From positions 1-35,679 of the forward strand of contig JAIBDN010000021.1 of assembly GCA_024686215.1 (NCBI GenBank): 35,679 nucleotides of DNA, given 5' to 3'. Numbering within the stretch: position 1 is the stretch's first letter; each line of letters begins with the position of its first letter. A program made the position numbers and the translations under genes. The DNA comes from Gammaproteobacteria bacterium. Lineage in GTDB: Bacteria > Pseudomonadota > Gammaproteobacteria > Pseudomonadales > Halieaceae. Below are positions 25,719 through 34,077 of the stretch, one piece after another. The notes below the pieces were generated by a model. That model searched no databases and had not been told where the DNA came from. It saw nothing but the letters and a program-made list of their open reading frames with translations.

Positions 25719-26494
25719 TCAGGCCTGCCGTGCATCTCCTGCAGATACCTGCGTGATTTCAAATACACGCGCAGGCGTTTCTCCAGCTCTTTCAATCTCT
25801 CGCGTTGCTCCGGATAGCGGCAGGGGTAGGTTATGCCTTGCACGTTGTGCAGTGTATTAAGCCAACTCGTGTCCGCTTCATAGCCCAGGCGCACAAGTGC
25901 GTCGGGCAGTTCGGGGTAGCGCTGGTATTGCTCTGCCAGTCGGGGCAGGTGTGCCCGCCATTTTTCCACGCTAGCGGTGTTGATCGGGCGCACTCCGTGC
26001 ATGGCCTGTTGCGCTGCACGGGATGCTTGCGCGAAGCGCTGGTATTGGCTGAATGGGTGTCGCTGTCTTAACAACGGATAGGCCATGGTGATGTTGGCCT
26101 GTACCTGATTGGGATTGCTGACCAGATCTTCATAGCGCAGCTGCAGGAAGCGCGGATGATTCTGGTAACCCTGGGCAGCGCTGTCGCACTCTCGCCACAC
26201 GCGGTAGTTGCAAAAATACTGGCCGGGACTTGCCGCGTGTCCACTGGTGATCACGGCCCGTGGGTCGCGGCTCATGTATATTATGTAGAGCGACTCATCG
26301 CGGTAGAAAACATGCTGTAATTGTCGGATATCGTTGGGTTGCTTACTAATATAAAGCCCGCCGTTACCAGAGCGCTGCTCGAAGATACTGGACTCGTGCG
26401 CGCTGGCGCCATCATGCTCAAAGCACGTGGCAAGCAACTCCATGAGCAAGGTAGTGCCGCTGCGAGGACAGCCGACTATATGCAGGCGTTTCAC
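25715..26494 (-). CDS. Sulfotransferase-family protein
   Basis: 259 residues from GTG 26494. LHIVGCPRSGTTLLMELLA at the N-terminus is the 5'-phosphosulfate loop for PAPS, YMSRDPRAVITSGH is the 3'-phosphate-binding region with its Arg and Ser, and LRYEDLVSNP is typical of the family. It would transfer sulfate from PAPS to a hydroxyl, most likely of a glycan given the neighbours. The GTG overlaps the upstream kinase stop as GTGA, so the two are translationally coupled. I saw no PAPS-synthesis genes in the window. Confidence 0.85.
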   Translation of the reverse strand: MKRLHIVGCPRSGTTLLMELLATCFEHDGASAHESSIFEQRSGNGGLYISKQPNDIRQLQHVFYRDESLYIIYMSRDPRAVITSGHAASPGQYFCNYRVWRECDSAAQGYQNHPRFLQLRYEDLVSNPNQVQANITMAYPLLRQRHPFSQYQRFAQASRAAQQAMHGVRPINTASVEKWRAHLPRLAEQYQRYPELPDALVRLGYEADTSWLNTLHNVQGITYPCRYPEQRERLKELEKRLRVYLKSRRYLQEMHGRPD

Positions 26495-27213
26495 AGCAGC
26501 CCTTTTTCGTCCAGGCGGCGCATGGCCCATTGATAAGCTTCAGTAGCCAGTAGCGCTGCTTCCAGGCGCGAGAGGTCGCGCATTTGCCGGTGCCAGGCGC
26601 AGAAAAAGCGCATACGGTCTGTGCTGCTTAAGTCGGTGGGCAGCAGCATATTTAACTGCATCAGGTTTCTCAGCAGTTGCCGGCCAGACGGCGGAGTCAT
26701 GCGGAAGGTGCGCTCGTTATCGATCAGTGCGCAATGAAAATGCTCGCCTTGTAGTGAAACCAGTACGTTACCCGGGCGCAGGTCACCGTGAATAAAGCCG
26801 GTGGCATGCAAGCGTCCGATGAATTTGCCCAGGTCAGATAACAGCCGCCGCCGCAGTACCAGCTGCTGACCGTGTCGCTCGGTGAGTGTGTAGCGCAGCC
26901 ATTGGCTAATACCGTCGCCGGGGACCATTGTGCTGAACAGGTATTCTCGCCCACCGCCGAGTTTCCCCCAGGTAATATTAGCGGGGGCATCGAAACCGGC
27001 GCGCAGCAGGGCGTCACTGTTAATGCGGGCTCGCTTGGCGCGGCTGCCGCGCAGCAAGGCTTTCAGCGACTCGGCCGGGCTGCGCGGGAGAAACTCTTTG
27101 TAATACAGCCGGGCCCGCGGGTTGTGAGCCACGCGTGCGTGGCTGGAGCTTTGCACCAGCAGCCAGCCCGGTGGCAGACTGTCGTCTGCCAATTCCTGCG
27201 CGCAGGCGTGCAA
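26491..27213 (-). CDS. Third kinase-fold protein of the Kdo/WaaP/RIO type
   Basis: 240 residues from TTG 27213. YYKEFLPRSPAESLK gives the ATP lysine, FIHGDLRPGNVLV the catalytic loop, and LIDNERT the metal aspartate. Small kinases of this kind next to core genes phosphorylate sugars of LPS; target unknown. The start is uncertain: TTG 27213 has no binding site, whereas ten codons upstream an in-frame ATA (27243-27241) has a perfect GGAGG nine bases before it, giving MKEISNSSEALHACAQ. Coupled to the sulfotransferase. Confidence 0.8.
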   Translation of the reverse strand: MHACAQELADDSLPPGWLLVQSSSHARVAHNPRARLYYKEFLPRSPAESLKALLRGSRAKRARINSDALLRAGFDAPANITWGKLGGGREYLFSTMVPGDGISQWLRYTLTERHGQQLVLRRRLLSDLGKFIGRLHATGFIHGDLRPGNVLVSLQGEHFHCALIDNERTFRMTPPSGRQLLRNLMQLNMLLPTDLSSTDRMRFFCAWHRQMRDLSRLEAALLATEAYQWAMRRLDEKGLL

Positions 27214-27252
27214 AGCTTCGCTGCTGTTGCTGATCTCTTTTATATCGGTGAG

Positions 27253-27257
27253 CCTCC
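27253..27257 (-). promoter_or_regulatory. Perfect GGAGG ribosome binding site before an ATA codon
   Basis: GGAGG on the minus strand at 27257-27253, nine bases before ATA (27243-27241), in frame with the kinase. No ATG, GTG or TTG lies at proper spacing, so this site bears on which start is used. Confidence 0.45.
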
Positions 27258-27283
27258 GATGGCTGGATGCTGGCTTAGTCTAC

Positions 27284-27289
27284 AGTATA
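27284..27289 (-). promoter_or_regulatory. Candidate -10 box for the kinase-sulfotransferase pair
   Basis: TATACT on the minus strand, about 40 bases before the possible ATA start and 71 before TTG 27213. No convincing -35. Confidence 0.35.
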
Positions 27290-27335
27290 TGATGGCGCTC
27301 GGAATCGCAGGCGGCTCACCAGCCGGGAGATCTCT

Positions 27336-28217
27336 TTGCAACAAACAGTGTTAGTTACCGGCGCCGGTGGTCAGTTGGGACAGGAAGTGGCGCGCAGTGT
27401 CCCGCAACAGTTCCAGTGTGTGTCACTGGCGCGCGGGCAGTTGGATTTGTCCGATGCTACAGGTTTGGCCCGCTGCCTGGATAAGGTGGCGCCGCAACAG
27501 GTGATTAACGCCGCTGCCTATACCGCCGTTGATGCAGCGGAAACTGACACCGCTGCAGCCTGGCGCGGCAATGAACAGGGCCCGCGGCTGTTGGCGCAGG
27601 CCTGCGCCCAGCGCAATATACGACTTTTACATGTCTCTACCGATTTCGTGTTCGATGGCGAATCCGCACACCCCTATACACCGGATGCCCCGACCGCCCC
27701 GCTGGGAGAATACGGGCGTAGCAAGCTGGCGGGAGAGCAGGCGGTGCTCGAAGAGCACCCCGAAGCTCTCATCCTGCGTACCGGCTGGGTCTATTCCCGT
27801 TTCGGCGCTAACTTTGTGAAGACCATGCTGCGCCTGATGGCCGAGCGCGACGAACTGGCAGTGGTCGCCGACCAGGTCGGAACGCCCACCTGGGCAGCAG
27901 GATTGGCACAGGCATTGTGGGCCGCGACAGAACGTCCCGGCTTGCAGGGTATTTACCACTGGAGCGACGCCGGAGTTTGCAGTTGGTACGATTTTGCCGT
28001 GGCAATTTGTGAAGAAGCTTACGCGCTGCAATTATTGAGTACGCAGGCTGCGATTCGCCCGATACCGGCCCGGGATTATCCCACCCCCGCGAGACGGCCC
28101 GCCTATAGCGTGCTGGACAAGAGTGACAGTTGGCGGGCACTGGAGTTACCCGGGGTTCATTGGCGAGTGCAGTTGCGCGCTATGTTGCAGGATTTACAGG
28201 AGCATCAAAATGGCTAG
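27336..28217 (+). CDS. rmlD: dTDP-4-dehydrorhamnose reductase
   Basis: Last step of dTDP-L-rhamnose synthesis. 293 residues from TTG 27336 with GGGAG seven bases before. VTGAGGQLGQEV is the NAD(P)H site, HVSTDFVFDG the Ser/Thr strand, and YGRSKLAGE the catalytic Tyr-Lys pair. VGTPTWAAGLA fits RmlD. Overlaps rmlB by eight bases. Confidence 0.96.
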   Translation: MQQTVLVTGAGGQLGQEVARSVPQQFQCVSLARGQLDLSDATGLARCLDKVAPQQVINAAAYTAVDAAETDTAAAWRGNEQGPRLLAQACAQRNIRLLHVSTDFVFDGESAHPYTPDAPTAPLGEYGRSKLAGEQAVLEEHPEALILRTGWVYSRFGANFVKTMLRLMAERDELAVVADQVGTPTWAAGLAQALWAATERPGLQGIYHWSDAGVCSWYDFAVAICEEAYALQLLSTQAAIRPIPARDYPTPARRPAYSVLDKSDSWRALELPGVHWRVQLRAMLQDLQEHQNG

Positions 28218-29283
28218 ATCTTTATTGGTAACCGGGGCGGCCGGCTTTATCGGCGCCAACTTCGTCCACTACTGGGCGCAGGCACACCCTGAGGACACTC
28301 TGGTTGCCTATGACGCGCTAACCTATGCCGGTAACAAGGCGAACCTGACCGGGTTAATGCAGCGAGAAAATTTTCACTTTGTGCACGCGGATATTCGCGA
28401 TTTCGACAGTGTGCTGGCGAGTCTGCGCGAGCACCGGGTGGATACGGTGGTGCACTTTGCTGCCGAGAGCCATGTCGATCGCTCGATCAGTGGCCCCGAC
28501 GCCTTTATTGATACCAATGTGGTGGGTACGCACACTATGTTAAAGGCCGCCAGAGAGTACTGGCTGGTGGAGGCGGGCGCAGCAACGCACCGTTTCCATC
28601 ACGTCTCTACAGACGAGGTTTACGGTTCCCTGAGTCCGGATGCACCAGGCTTTCATGAACAGCAAAAATATGAACCCAATTCCCCCTACTCGGCCAGTAA
28701 AGCGGCTTCGGATCACCTGGTGCGCGCCTATCTGCACACCTACGGCCTGCAGGTAACCACCAGCAACTGTTCCAACAATTACGGTCCCTACCATTTTCCA
28801 GAAAAGCTGATCCCCCTGTGTCTGACCAATATCCTGCGCGGTCTGCCCCTGCCGGTATACGGGGATGGCAGCAACATTCGCGATTGGTTGTATGTGGAGG
28901 ATCACTGTCGCGGCATAGAACTGGTATTGCTTTCAGGTGAGGTGGGGGAGACCTACAACATCGGCGGCAACAACGAGTGGAATAACCTGGATATTGTTCA
29001 TCTGCTGTGCGAGCAGATGGATGCACGCTTTGCTGCCGACCCGTCCCTGGCCCAGCGCTTCCCGGATGCCCCCGGTGCCACTGGCGGCAGCGCCAGAGAG
29101 TTGATTACTTTTGTCGAGGATAGAGCCGGTCACGACTGGCGCTATGCCATCGATGCCAGCAGGATCAGCGGCGAGTTGGGTTATGCACCGCACGAGAGCT
29201 TTGAGACTGGCCTGCAGCGCACCCTGGACTGGTACCTGGCCAACCAGGACTGGTGGCAGCCACTTTTGCCCAAACCGGGCTAA
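28210..29283 (+). CDS. rmlB: dTDP-glucose 4,6-dehydratase
   Basis: Second step of dTDP-rhamnose synthesis. 357 residues from ATG 28210, with AGGAG seven bases upstream, inside the end of rmlD. VTGAAGFIGANFVHYW is the NAD site, STDEVYGSL the active-site Thr-Asp-Glu, and YSASKAASDHLV the Tyr-Lys pair. Its stop overlaps the rmlC stop on the opposite strand. Confidence 0.96.
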   Translation: MARSLLVTGAAGFIGANFVHYWAQAHPEDTLVAYDALTYAGNKANLTGLMQRENFHFVHADIRDFDSVLASLREHRVDTVVHFAAESHVDRSISGPDAFIDTNVVGTHTMLKAAREYWLVEAGAATHRFHHVSTDEVYGSLSPDAPGFHEQQKYEPNSPYSASKAASDHLVRAYLHTYGLQVTTSNCSNNYGPYHFPEKLIPLCLTNILRGLPLPVYGDGSNIRDWLYVEDHCRGIELVLLSGEVGETYNIGGNNEWNNLDIVHLLCEQMDARFAADPSLAQRFPDAPGATGGSARELITFVEDRAGHDWRYAIDASRISGELGYAPHESFETGLQRTLDWYLANQDWWQPLLPKPG

Positions 29284-29828
29284 TCCAGTAGTGGTAGCTC
29301 TGGCCAGGCCAGGCCTTGCTGGTCCTTGGCCGACAGTTGGGGCAGCTCCCCGGCGGGGATAGGCCACTCAATACCGACTGTCGGGTCATCCCAGGCCAAT
29401 GCGATCTCACTGCCCGGATGGTACAGCTTGGTGCACTTGTATTGGAAGTCGGCGTACTCAGAGGTCACATAAAAGCCGTGGGCAAAGCCCGGGGGTACCC
29501 ACAACATATGGTGATTCTCGGCGCTCAGGGTGATGCCATACCACTGTCCCAGGGTCGGGGAGTCGCGTCGTACGTCGACCACCACATCGAACACCGCGCC
29601 GGCCGTGACTCGCACCAGTTTGCCCTGGGTATGCTCGGTCTGGTAATGCATGCCGCGCAGGATGCCCCGGGCGGAGCGGCTGTGATTGTCCTGGACAAAA
29701 TCCAGGTCGAAGCCCGCGTCGCGGAAGGTGGCGCGATTCCAGCTCTCCAGGAAAAAGCCTCGCTGATCGCCGAAAACCTGTGGGTGTAAAAGGTAAACGC
29801 CTGGTAGAGGGGTTTCTTCAAACTTCAT
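29280..29828 (-). CDS. rmlC: dTDP-4-dehydrorhamnose 3,5-epimerase
   Basis: Third step of dTDP-rhamnose synthesis. 182 residues, a cupin. LRGMHYQ carries the catalytic histidine, [13 protein letters not shown] and [12 protein letters not shown] are the family motifs, and Y137-type [11 protein letters not shown] follows. It overlaps the upstream rmlA by 11 bases. Confidence 0.96.
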   Translation of the reverse strand: MKFEETPLPGVYLLHPQVFGDQRGFFLESWNRATFRDAGFDLDFVQDNHSRSARGILRGMHYQTEHTQGKLVRVTAGAVFDVVVDVRRDSPTLGQWYGITLSAENHHMLWVPPGFAHGFYVTSEYADFQYKCTKLYHPGSEIALAWDDPTVGIEWPIPAGELPQLSAKDQQGLAWPELPLLD

Positions 29829-30723
29829 GAAATACTACCCCATCGTCGTTGAGCAGATCTTTCAGGTATACGCCATAGCCACTTTTTTCCAGTGGCGCTG
29901 CCAGGGCCAGCAACTGTTCAGCCGTGATGTAACCCATGCGGTAGGCGACCTCTTCCGGACAGGCGATTTTCAGGCCCTGGCGCTCCTCCACTACGCGAAT
30001 GAAGTTGCTCGCATCCAGCAGGGAGTTGTGGGTGCCGGTATCCAGCCAGGCGGTGCCGCGGCTCATCACTTCTACGTGCAGGTTTCCGCGCTCCAGGTAC
30101 ACCTTGTTGACGTCGGTGATTTCCAGCTCCCCGCGCACCGAGGGTTTAATGCTCTTGGCGATATCGATCACTTCATTGTCGTAGAAATACAAGCCGGTCA
30201 CCGCGTAATGGGATTTCGGCTTGGCGGGCTTTTCCTCAATGTCCTGGGCGACCCCGGCCGCATCAAAGTTGACCACGCCATAGCGCTCCGGGTCCTGCAC
30301 GTAATAGGCGAATACCGAGGCGCCCTGGTCGCGCTGGGCAGCGTGGGTCAGTTTACTGCTGAAGCCGCCCCCGTAGAAAATATTGTCACCGAGTACCAGG
30401 CTGGCGGGGGAGTCGCCGATAAACTCTTCGCCCAGGATGAATGCCTGGGCCAGGCCGTCCGGGCTGGGCTGCACCGTGTAGCTGATATCGATGCCCCACT
30501 GAGCGCCGTCACCCAACAGGTCGCGAAAAGCCGTCTGGTCCCTGGGCGTGGTAATTACCAGGATTTCACGTATTCCCGCCAGCATCAGGGTGGCCAGGGG
30601 GTAGTAGATCATGGGTTTATCGTAAACCGGCATTAATTGCTTGCTGACGGTGCTGGTCAGGGGGTGCAGGCGCGTGCCTGAGCCCCCCGCCAGGATGATA
30701 CCTTTGTAAGGTTTTGCTGCCAT
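29818..30723 (-). CDS. rmlA: Glucose-1-phosphate thymidylyltransferase
   Basis: First step: glucose-1-phosphate plus dTTP to dTDP-glucose. 301 residues. [20 protein letters not shown] is the nucleotide-binding signature, [10 protein letters not shown] the metal site, and EEKPAKPKS and [12 protein letters not shown] are typical of RmlA, which is feedback-inhibited by dTDP-rhamnose. Head of a two-gene minus-strand operon with rmlC. Confidence 0.97.
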   Translation of the reverse strand: MAAKPYKGIILAGGSGTRLHPLTSTVSKQLMPVYDKPMIYYPLATLMLAGIREILVITTPRDQTAFRDLLGDGAQWGIDISYTVQPSPDGLAQAFILGEEFIGDSPASLVLGDNIFYGGGFSSKLTHAAQRDQGASVFAYYVQDPERYGVVNFDAAGVAQDIEEKPAKPKSHYAVTGLYFYDNEVIDIAKSIKPSVRGELEITDVNKVYLERGNLHVEVMSRGTAWLDTGTHNSLLDASNFIRVVEERQGLKIACPEEVAYRMGYITAEQLLALAAPLEKSGYGVYLKDLLNDDGVVFHEV

Positions 30724-30751
30724 GAGAACAGTCCATGCTGGAAAACAGTTG

Positions 30752-30757
30752 AGTATA
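30752..30757 (-). promoter_or_regulatory. Candidate -10 box for rmlAC
   Basis: TATACT on the minus strand 29 bases before the rmlA start. No clear -35 at 16-18 bases. Confidence 0.4.
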
Positions 30758-30819
30758 AGGGCAAAGCCACGGTACTGACGACTAAACCGCAGGCCCTAAT
30801 TTCACTGTACGATCGTCAA

Positions 30820-30861
30820 GGGGGTGGATTTTTGATCAATGGCTGATTAAAATCTGCCCCC
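30820..30861. repeat. Long hairpin between rmlA and the GT4 gene
   Basis: GGGGGTGGATTTT (30820-30832) pairs with AAAATCTGCCCCC (30849-30861) over 13 base pairs with two GU pairs, and the loop can extend by GATCA/TGATT. It lies in the divergent gap 59 bases before the rmlA promoter and 47 bases before the GT4 start. It could insulate the two promoters or sit in the GT4 leader. Confidence 0.5.
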
Positions 30862-30907
30862 TTTCCCGGGATGACAGGCGCTGGTTGATGGTCTCTGCCC
30901 GGTCCGG

Positions 30908-32302
30908 ATGACAATACTCGTGCGCGGGCCCCGCGTAATCTCACCTTCCAGCGCTGATCTAGAGGACGCTCCTATCAGGCACCTTGATACACTACAGGGC
31001 AGTTCGCAGCCCCTGGCCGCTGCGGTTTCTGCTGTGGAGGCTGACTCCCCGGCACCCTTGGTGGCGGAAAAGCCCCTGCGTATTGCCCTGTTGGGCTACC
31101 GCAGCCAGCCTCACGGTGGGGGTCAGGGCGTCTACCTGCGCTACCTCAGCAAGGCTCTGGTGGAAGCTGGACACTCAGTGGACGTGATTTCCGGCCCGCC
31201 GTATCCGCACCTGGATCCCCGGGTACGGCTGATCGAGTTGCCCAGCCTGGACCTGTTTGAAAATGGATTGCTATCACTGCGCCCGCGCCACCTCCGCTCG
31301 ATAACCAATATTATGGAGTGGACCAGCAAGCTGACCGGCGGTTTTGCCGAGCCCTACACCTTTGGCCGTCGGGCGGTGAAGTTCCTGCGAGCGCATGGTG
31401 GGGAATACGACCTGATCCACGATAACCAGAGCTTGAGTTACGGCATGCTGCAAATCCAGGATATGGGCCTGCCCCTGGTGACCACCCTGCACCACCCGAT
31501 TACCAGTGATTTGCGCATCGCGCTCAGTGCGGCGCGCAATGCCTGGGAGCGCCTGTTGATCCGTCGTTGGCACTCATTTCTGCATATGCAAAAGAAGGTA
31601 GTGCGCCAATTACACAATATCGTCACTGTGTCGGACTGTTCACGGCAGGATATCGCCCGGGATTTCGGTCTGCAGCCCGCTGGAATCGGTCTGGTGCATA
31701 ACGGTATTGATACCGGGATGTTCCGCCCGGTGGCCGCAATAGCGCGCAACCCGATGCGCCTGATGGCTACCTGCTCGGCAGACGCGCCACTCAAGGGGCT
31801 GCGTTATTTACTGCGCGCCTACGCCAGTCTGTTAGCGGAGTTTCCCGAACTGGAGTTGTTGGTTGTGGGCAAGCCGCAACCCGGCGGCAAGACGGAAAAG
31901 TTGCTGGCTCGTCTGGGTATTGCCGACCGGGTGCAGTTCGTTACCGGCATCAGCACACAGCAGATGGTAGATTACTACGCGCAGGCCGCAATCGCCGTGG
32001 TGCCCTCGGTTTACGAGGGTTTCGGTCTGCCCGCGGGCGAGGCCATGGCCTGTGGTGTAGCGGTTGTTTCCACCGATGGCGGTGCCTTGCCGGAAGTAGT
32101 GGGTGATGCCGGCCTGATTGTTCCAACCAAGGATGCCCAGGCCCTGGCTGCGGCGATTGGCATGCTCTTGCGCGACCCGCAGCAGCGCGAGCTACTCGGC
32201 CAACGCGGCCAGCAGCGTATACAACAGAGCTTTTGCTGGGACGTGTGCGCCGGGCAGATGATAGACTACTATCGAAAGGTGATAAAAGATGCAAACCGTT
32301 GA
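30908..32302 (+). CDS. Glycosyltransferase family 4 protein
   Basis: 464 residues, GT-B fold. The domain starts near 56 (PLRIALLGYRSQPHGGGQGV, the glycine-rich acceptor loop); the donor half has SADAPLKGLRYLLRAY and the E-x7-E signature in PSVYEGFGLPAGEAMACG. The first 55 residues are a low-complexity tail (rich in A, S, P) with no match I know and a weak start site, so the true start may lie further in (GTG near 31062). Donor and acceptor sugars are unknown. The gene overlaps the methyltransferase by 14 bases. Confidence 0.85.
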   Translation: MTILVRGPRVISPSSADLEDAPIRHLDTLQGSSQPLAAAVSAVEADSPAPLVAEKPLRIALLGYRSQPHGGGQGVYLRYLSKALVEAGHSVDVISGPPYPHLDPRVRLIELPSLDLFENGLLSLRPRHLRSITNIMEWTSKLTGGFAEPYTFGRRAVKFLRAHGGEYDLIHDNQSLSYGMLQIQDMGLPLVTTLHHPITSDLRIALSAARNAWERLLIRRWHSFLHMQKKVVRQLHNIVTVSDCSRQDIARDFGLQPAGIGLVHNGIDTGMFRPVAAIARNPMRLMATCSADAPLKGLRYLLRAYASLLAEFPELELLVVGKPQPGGKTEKLLARLGIADRVQFVTGISTQQMVDYYAQAAIAVVPSVYEGFGLPAGEAMACGVAVVSTDGGALPEVVGDAGLIVPTKDAQALAAAIGMLLRDPQQRELLGQRGQQRIQQSFCWDVCAGQMIDYYRKVIKDANR

Positions 32303-33005
32303 TTTTAAACACTTTCCTTTAGATTCTGGTGATTTCGTACTGGACCTTGGCTGCGGCGAAGGCAGGCATGTTATCTCCGCCTATGTTGCCGCAGACGTGC
32401 ATTCGGTAGGCGTAGACCTGTCCCTGGAAGACCTGCAGACCACCCGCGACAAGTTTGCCGATTTTGCCGAGGCTGACAGTGAACGCAAATCGTTTGGCCT
32501 GTCATCCGCCAATGCCCTGGAGCTGCCTTTTGCCGATAACACTTTCGACAAGGTGATCTGCAGTGAGGTGCTGGAGCATATTCCGGATTATCAGGGTGCG
32601 CTGCGTGAAATCGAACGCGTGCTTAAGCCTGGCGGTCTGTTTTGCGCCAGTGTTCCCCGGCGCTGGCCGGAAAAAATCTGCTGGGCCCTGAGTGAAGAGT
32701 ATTACAACGTTCCGGGTGGTCATCTGCGTATTTTCCGCGGAGATCAATTGCGTGGAGAAATTGAGCAATTGGGTTTCCAGCATTATTATCGCCACTGGGC
32801 GCATGCGCTGCACGCTCCTTTCTGGTGGCTAAAGTGCCTGTTCTGGAAGAGTCGTGACAGCAACTGGCTGGTAGCACAATACCACCGCCTGCTGGTGTGG
32901 GATTTGATGGAGAACCCGTCGGTTACCCGAATATTGGAGAAAAGCATGAATCCTGTGATGGGTAAGAGCGTGGTGATGTATTTTCGTAAGGAGGCTGCCG
33001 CATGA
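32289..33005 (+). CDS. Class I SAM-dependent methyltransferase
   Basis: 238 residues. LDLGCGEGRHVIS is the SAM-binding motif I, VDLSLEDLQT motif II, and FDKVICSEVLEHIPD and LKPGGLFCASVPR complete a Methyltransf_11-type domain. The C-terminal third is rich in W, H and aromatic residues and may contact a lipid or glycan. Lies between GT4 and the toroid protein, overlapping both (14 and 4 bases), so it surely works with them. Confidence 0.85.
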   Translation: MQTVDFKHFPLDSGDFVLDLGCGEGRHVISAYVAADVHSVGVDLSLEDLQTTRDKFADFAEADSERKSFGLSSANALELPFADNTFDKVICSEVLEHIPDYQGALREIERVLKPGGLFCASVPRRWPEKICWALSEEYYNVPGGHLRIFRGDQLRGEIEQLGFQHYYRHWAHALHAPFWWLKCLFWKSRDSNWLVAQYHRLLVWDLMENPSVTRILEKSMNPVMGKSVVMYFRKEAAA

Positions 33006-34072
33006 GTGGGCTGTATCTTAGCCGGGGTCTGTTTCCGCAGGAATTCCTGCGGCCCACCATAGACTTTATTTTGAACTGCCAGCAAGACAGTGGAGAAATT
33101 CCCTGGTTTGATGGTGGTTACACGGATCCCTGGGATCACACCGAATCGGCCATGGGTCTGGCTATTGGAGGTGAATTGCAGGCAGCCCGCAAGGCCTATC
33201 GTTGGTTGGCGAAACTGCAGCTGCCAGATGGCAGTTGGTGGGCCTCCTATCGGGGCGAGGAAGTGGACAACCCGCAGCGGCGAGAAAGCAACTTCGTCGC
33301 CTATGTGGCTACCGGCCTGTGGCATTACTACCTGATCAGCGGTGAGCGTGATTTTCTCCAGGAGATGTGGCCAACAGTGGAACGTGCCATTGGTTTTGCA
33401 TTGTCCTTGCAGACCTCACACGGGGAAATACATTGGGCCGTCGATGCTCAGGGCAACGCCAAAGAAGATGCGCTGGTGACCGGTTGCAGCTCAATCTACA
33501 AGAGCCTGGAGTGCGCCTATAACATTGCCTATACCCTTGATCAGCCGCGCCCCGAATGGTTGCTGGCACGCGACCGCCTGGGTACTGCGCTGCGCCATAA
33601 GCCGGAGCGCTTTGACCGCACCTGGGAGACCAAGGCGCGCTACTCCATGGACTGGTTTTATCCGGTGCTTGCGGGTGTGTTCCCCCAGGCGGAGGCTAAG
33701 GCTCGTTTGGCCGAACGCTGGGATGAGTTTGTAAAACCCGGTATGGGTTGCCTGTGTGTCACTGATCAGCCCTGGGTAACGGTGGCTGAGTCCTGTGAAC
33801 TGGTTATGGCGCTGCTGGCTGCGGGTGATCACGCGCGCGCGGTGGAGGTATACAGCTGGTTGCACCAGTGGCGCACCAGTGACGGTTCCTACTGGACAGG
33901 TTATCAAATGGTTGAAGACCTGTTATGGCCCGACGAGAAGCCGACCTGGACTGCGGGGGCTATTTTGCTGGCCGCCGACGCGCTCACCGAATATACGCCT
34001 GCAGCGAAATTGTTTTGTAGCGTGGAACTACTCAGCTCCGAGAATCAACAGCGCCGTAAAGTAGTCGACTAA
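33002..34072 (+). CDS. Alpha/alpha-toroid protein, 'prenyltransferase-like' (function unknown)
   Basis: 356 residues, soluble, no signal peptide. Repeats of helix pairs with motifs such as DGSWWASYRG, GEIPWFDGGYTD, GEIHWAVDA, DGSYWTGY and ETKARYSMDWFYPVL suggest a six-hairpin (alpha/alpha)6 toroid like terpene cyclases, protein prenyltransferases or glycoside hydrolases. The DxDD of squalene cyclases is not seen. Databases often call such proteins 'prenyltransferase', but I see no proof of that reaction; a carbohydrate-active role is equally possible next to a glycosyltransferase. Overlaps the methyltransferase by ATGA. Confidence 0.65.
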   Translation: MSGLYLSRGLFPQEFLRPTIDFILNCQQDSGEIPWFDGGYTDPWDHTESAMGLAIGGELQAARKAYRWLAKLQLPDGSWWASYRGEEVDNPQRRESNFVAYVATGLWHYYLISGERDFLQEMWPTVERAIGFALSLQTSHGEIHWAVDAQGNAKEDALVTGCSSIYKSLECAYNIAYTLDQPRPEWLLARDRLGTALRHKPERFDRTWETKARYSMDWFYPVLAGVFPQAEAKARLAERWDEFVKPGMGCLCVTDQPWVTVAESCELVMALLAAGDHARAVEVYSWLHQWRTSDGSYWTGYQMVEDLLWPDEKPTWTAGAILLAADALTEYTPAAKLFCSVELLSSENQQRRKVVD

Positions 34073-34077
34073 GCGCG

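Noticed and set aside
28123..28209. Upstream extension of rmlB
   Set aside because: Lies inside rmlD; ATG 28210 with AGGAG gives the standard NAD-binding N-terminus.
29827..30636. 269-codon plus-strand frame opposite rmlA
   Set aside because: Shadow of rmlA; the translation has no recognisable family.
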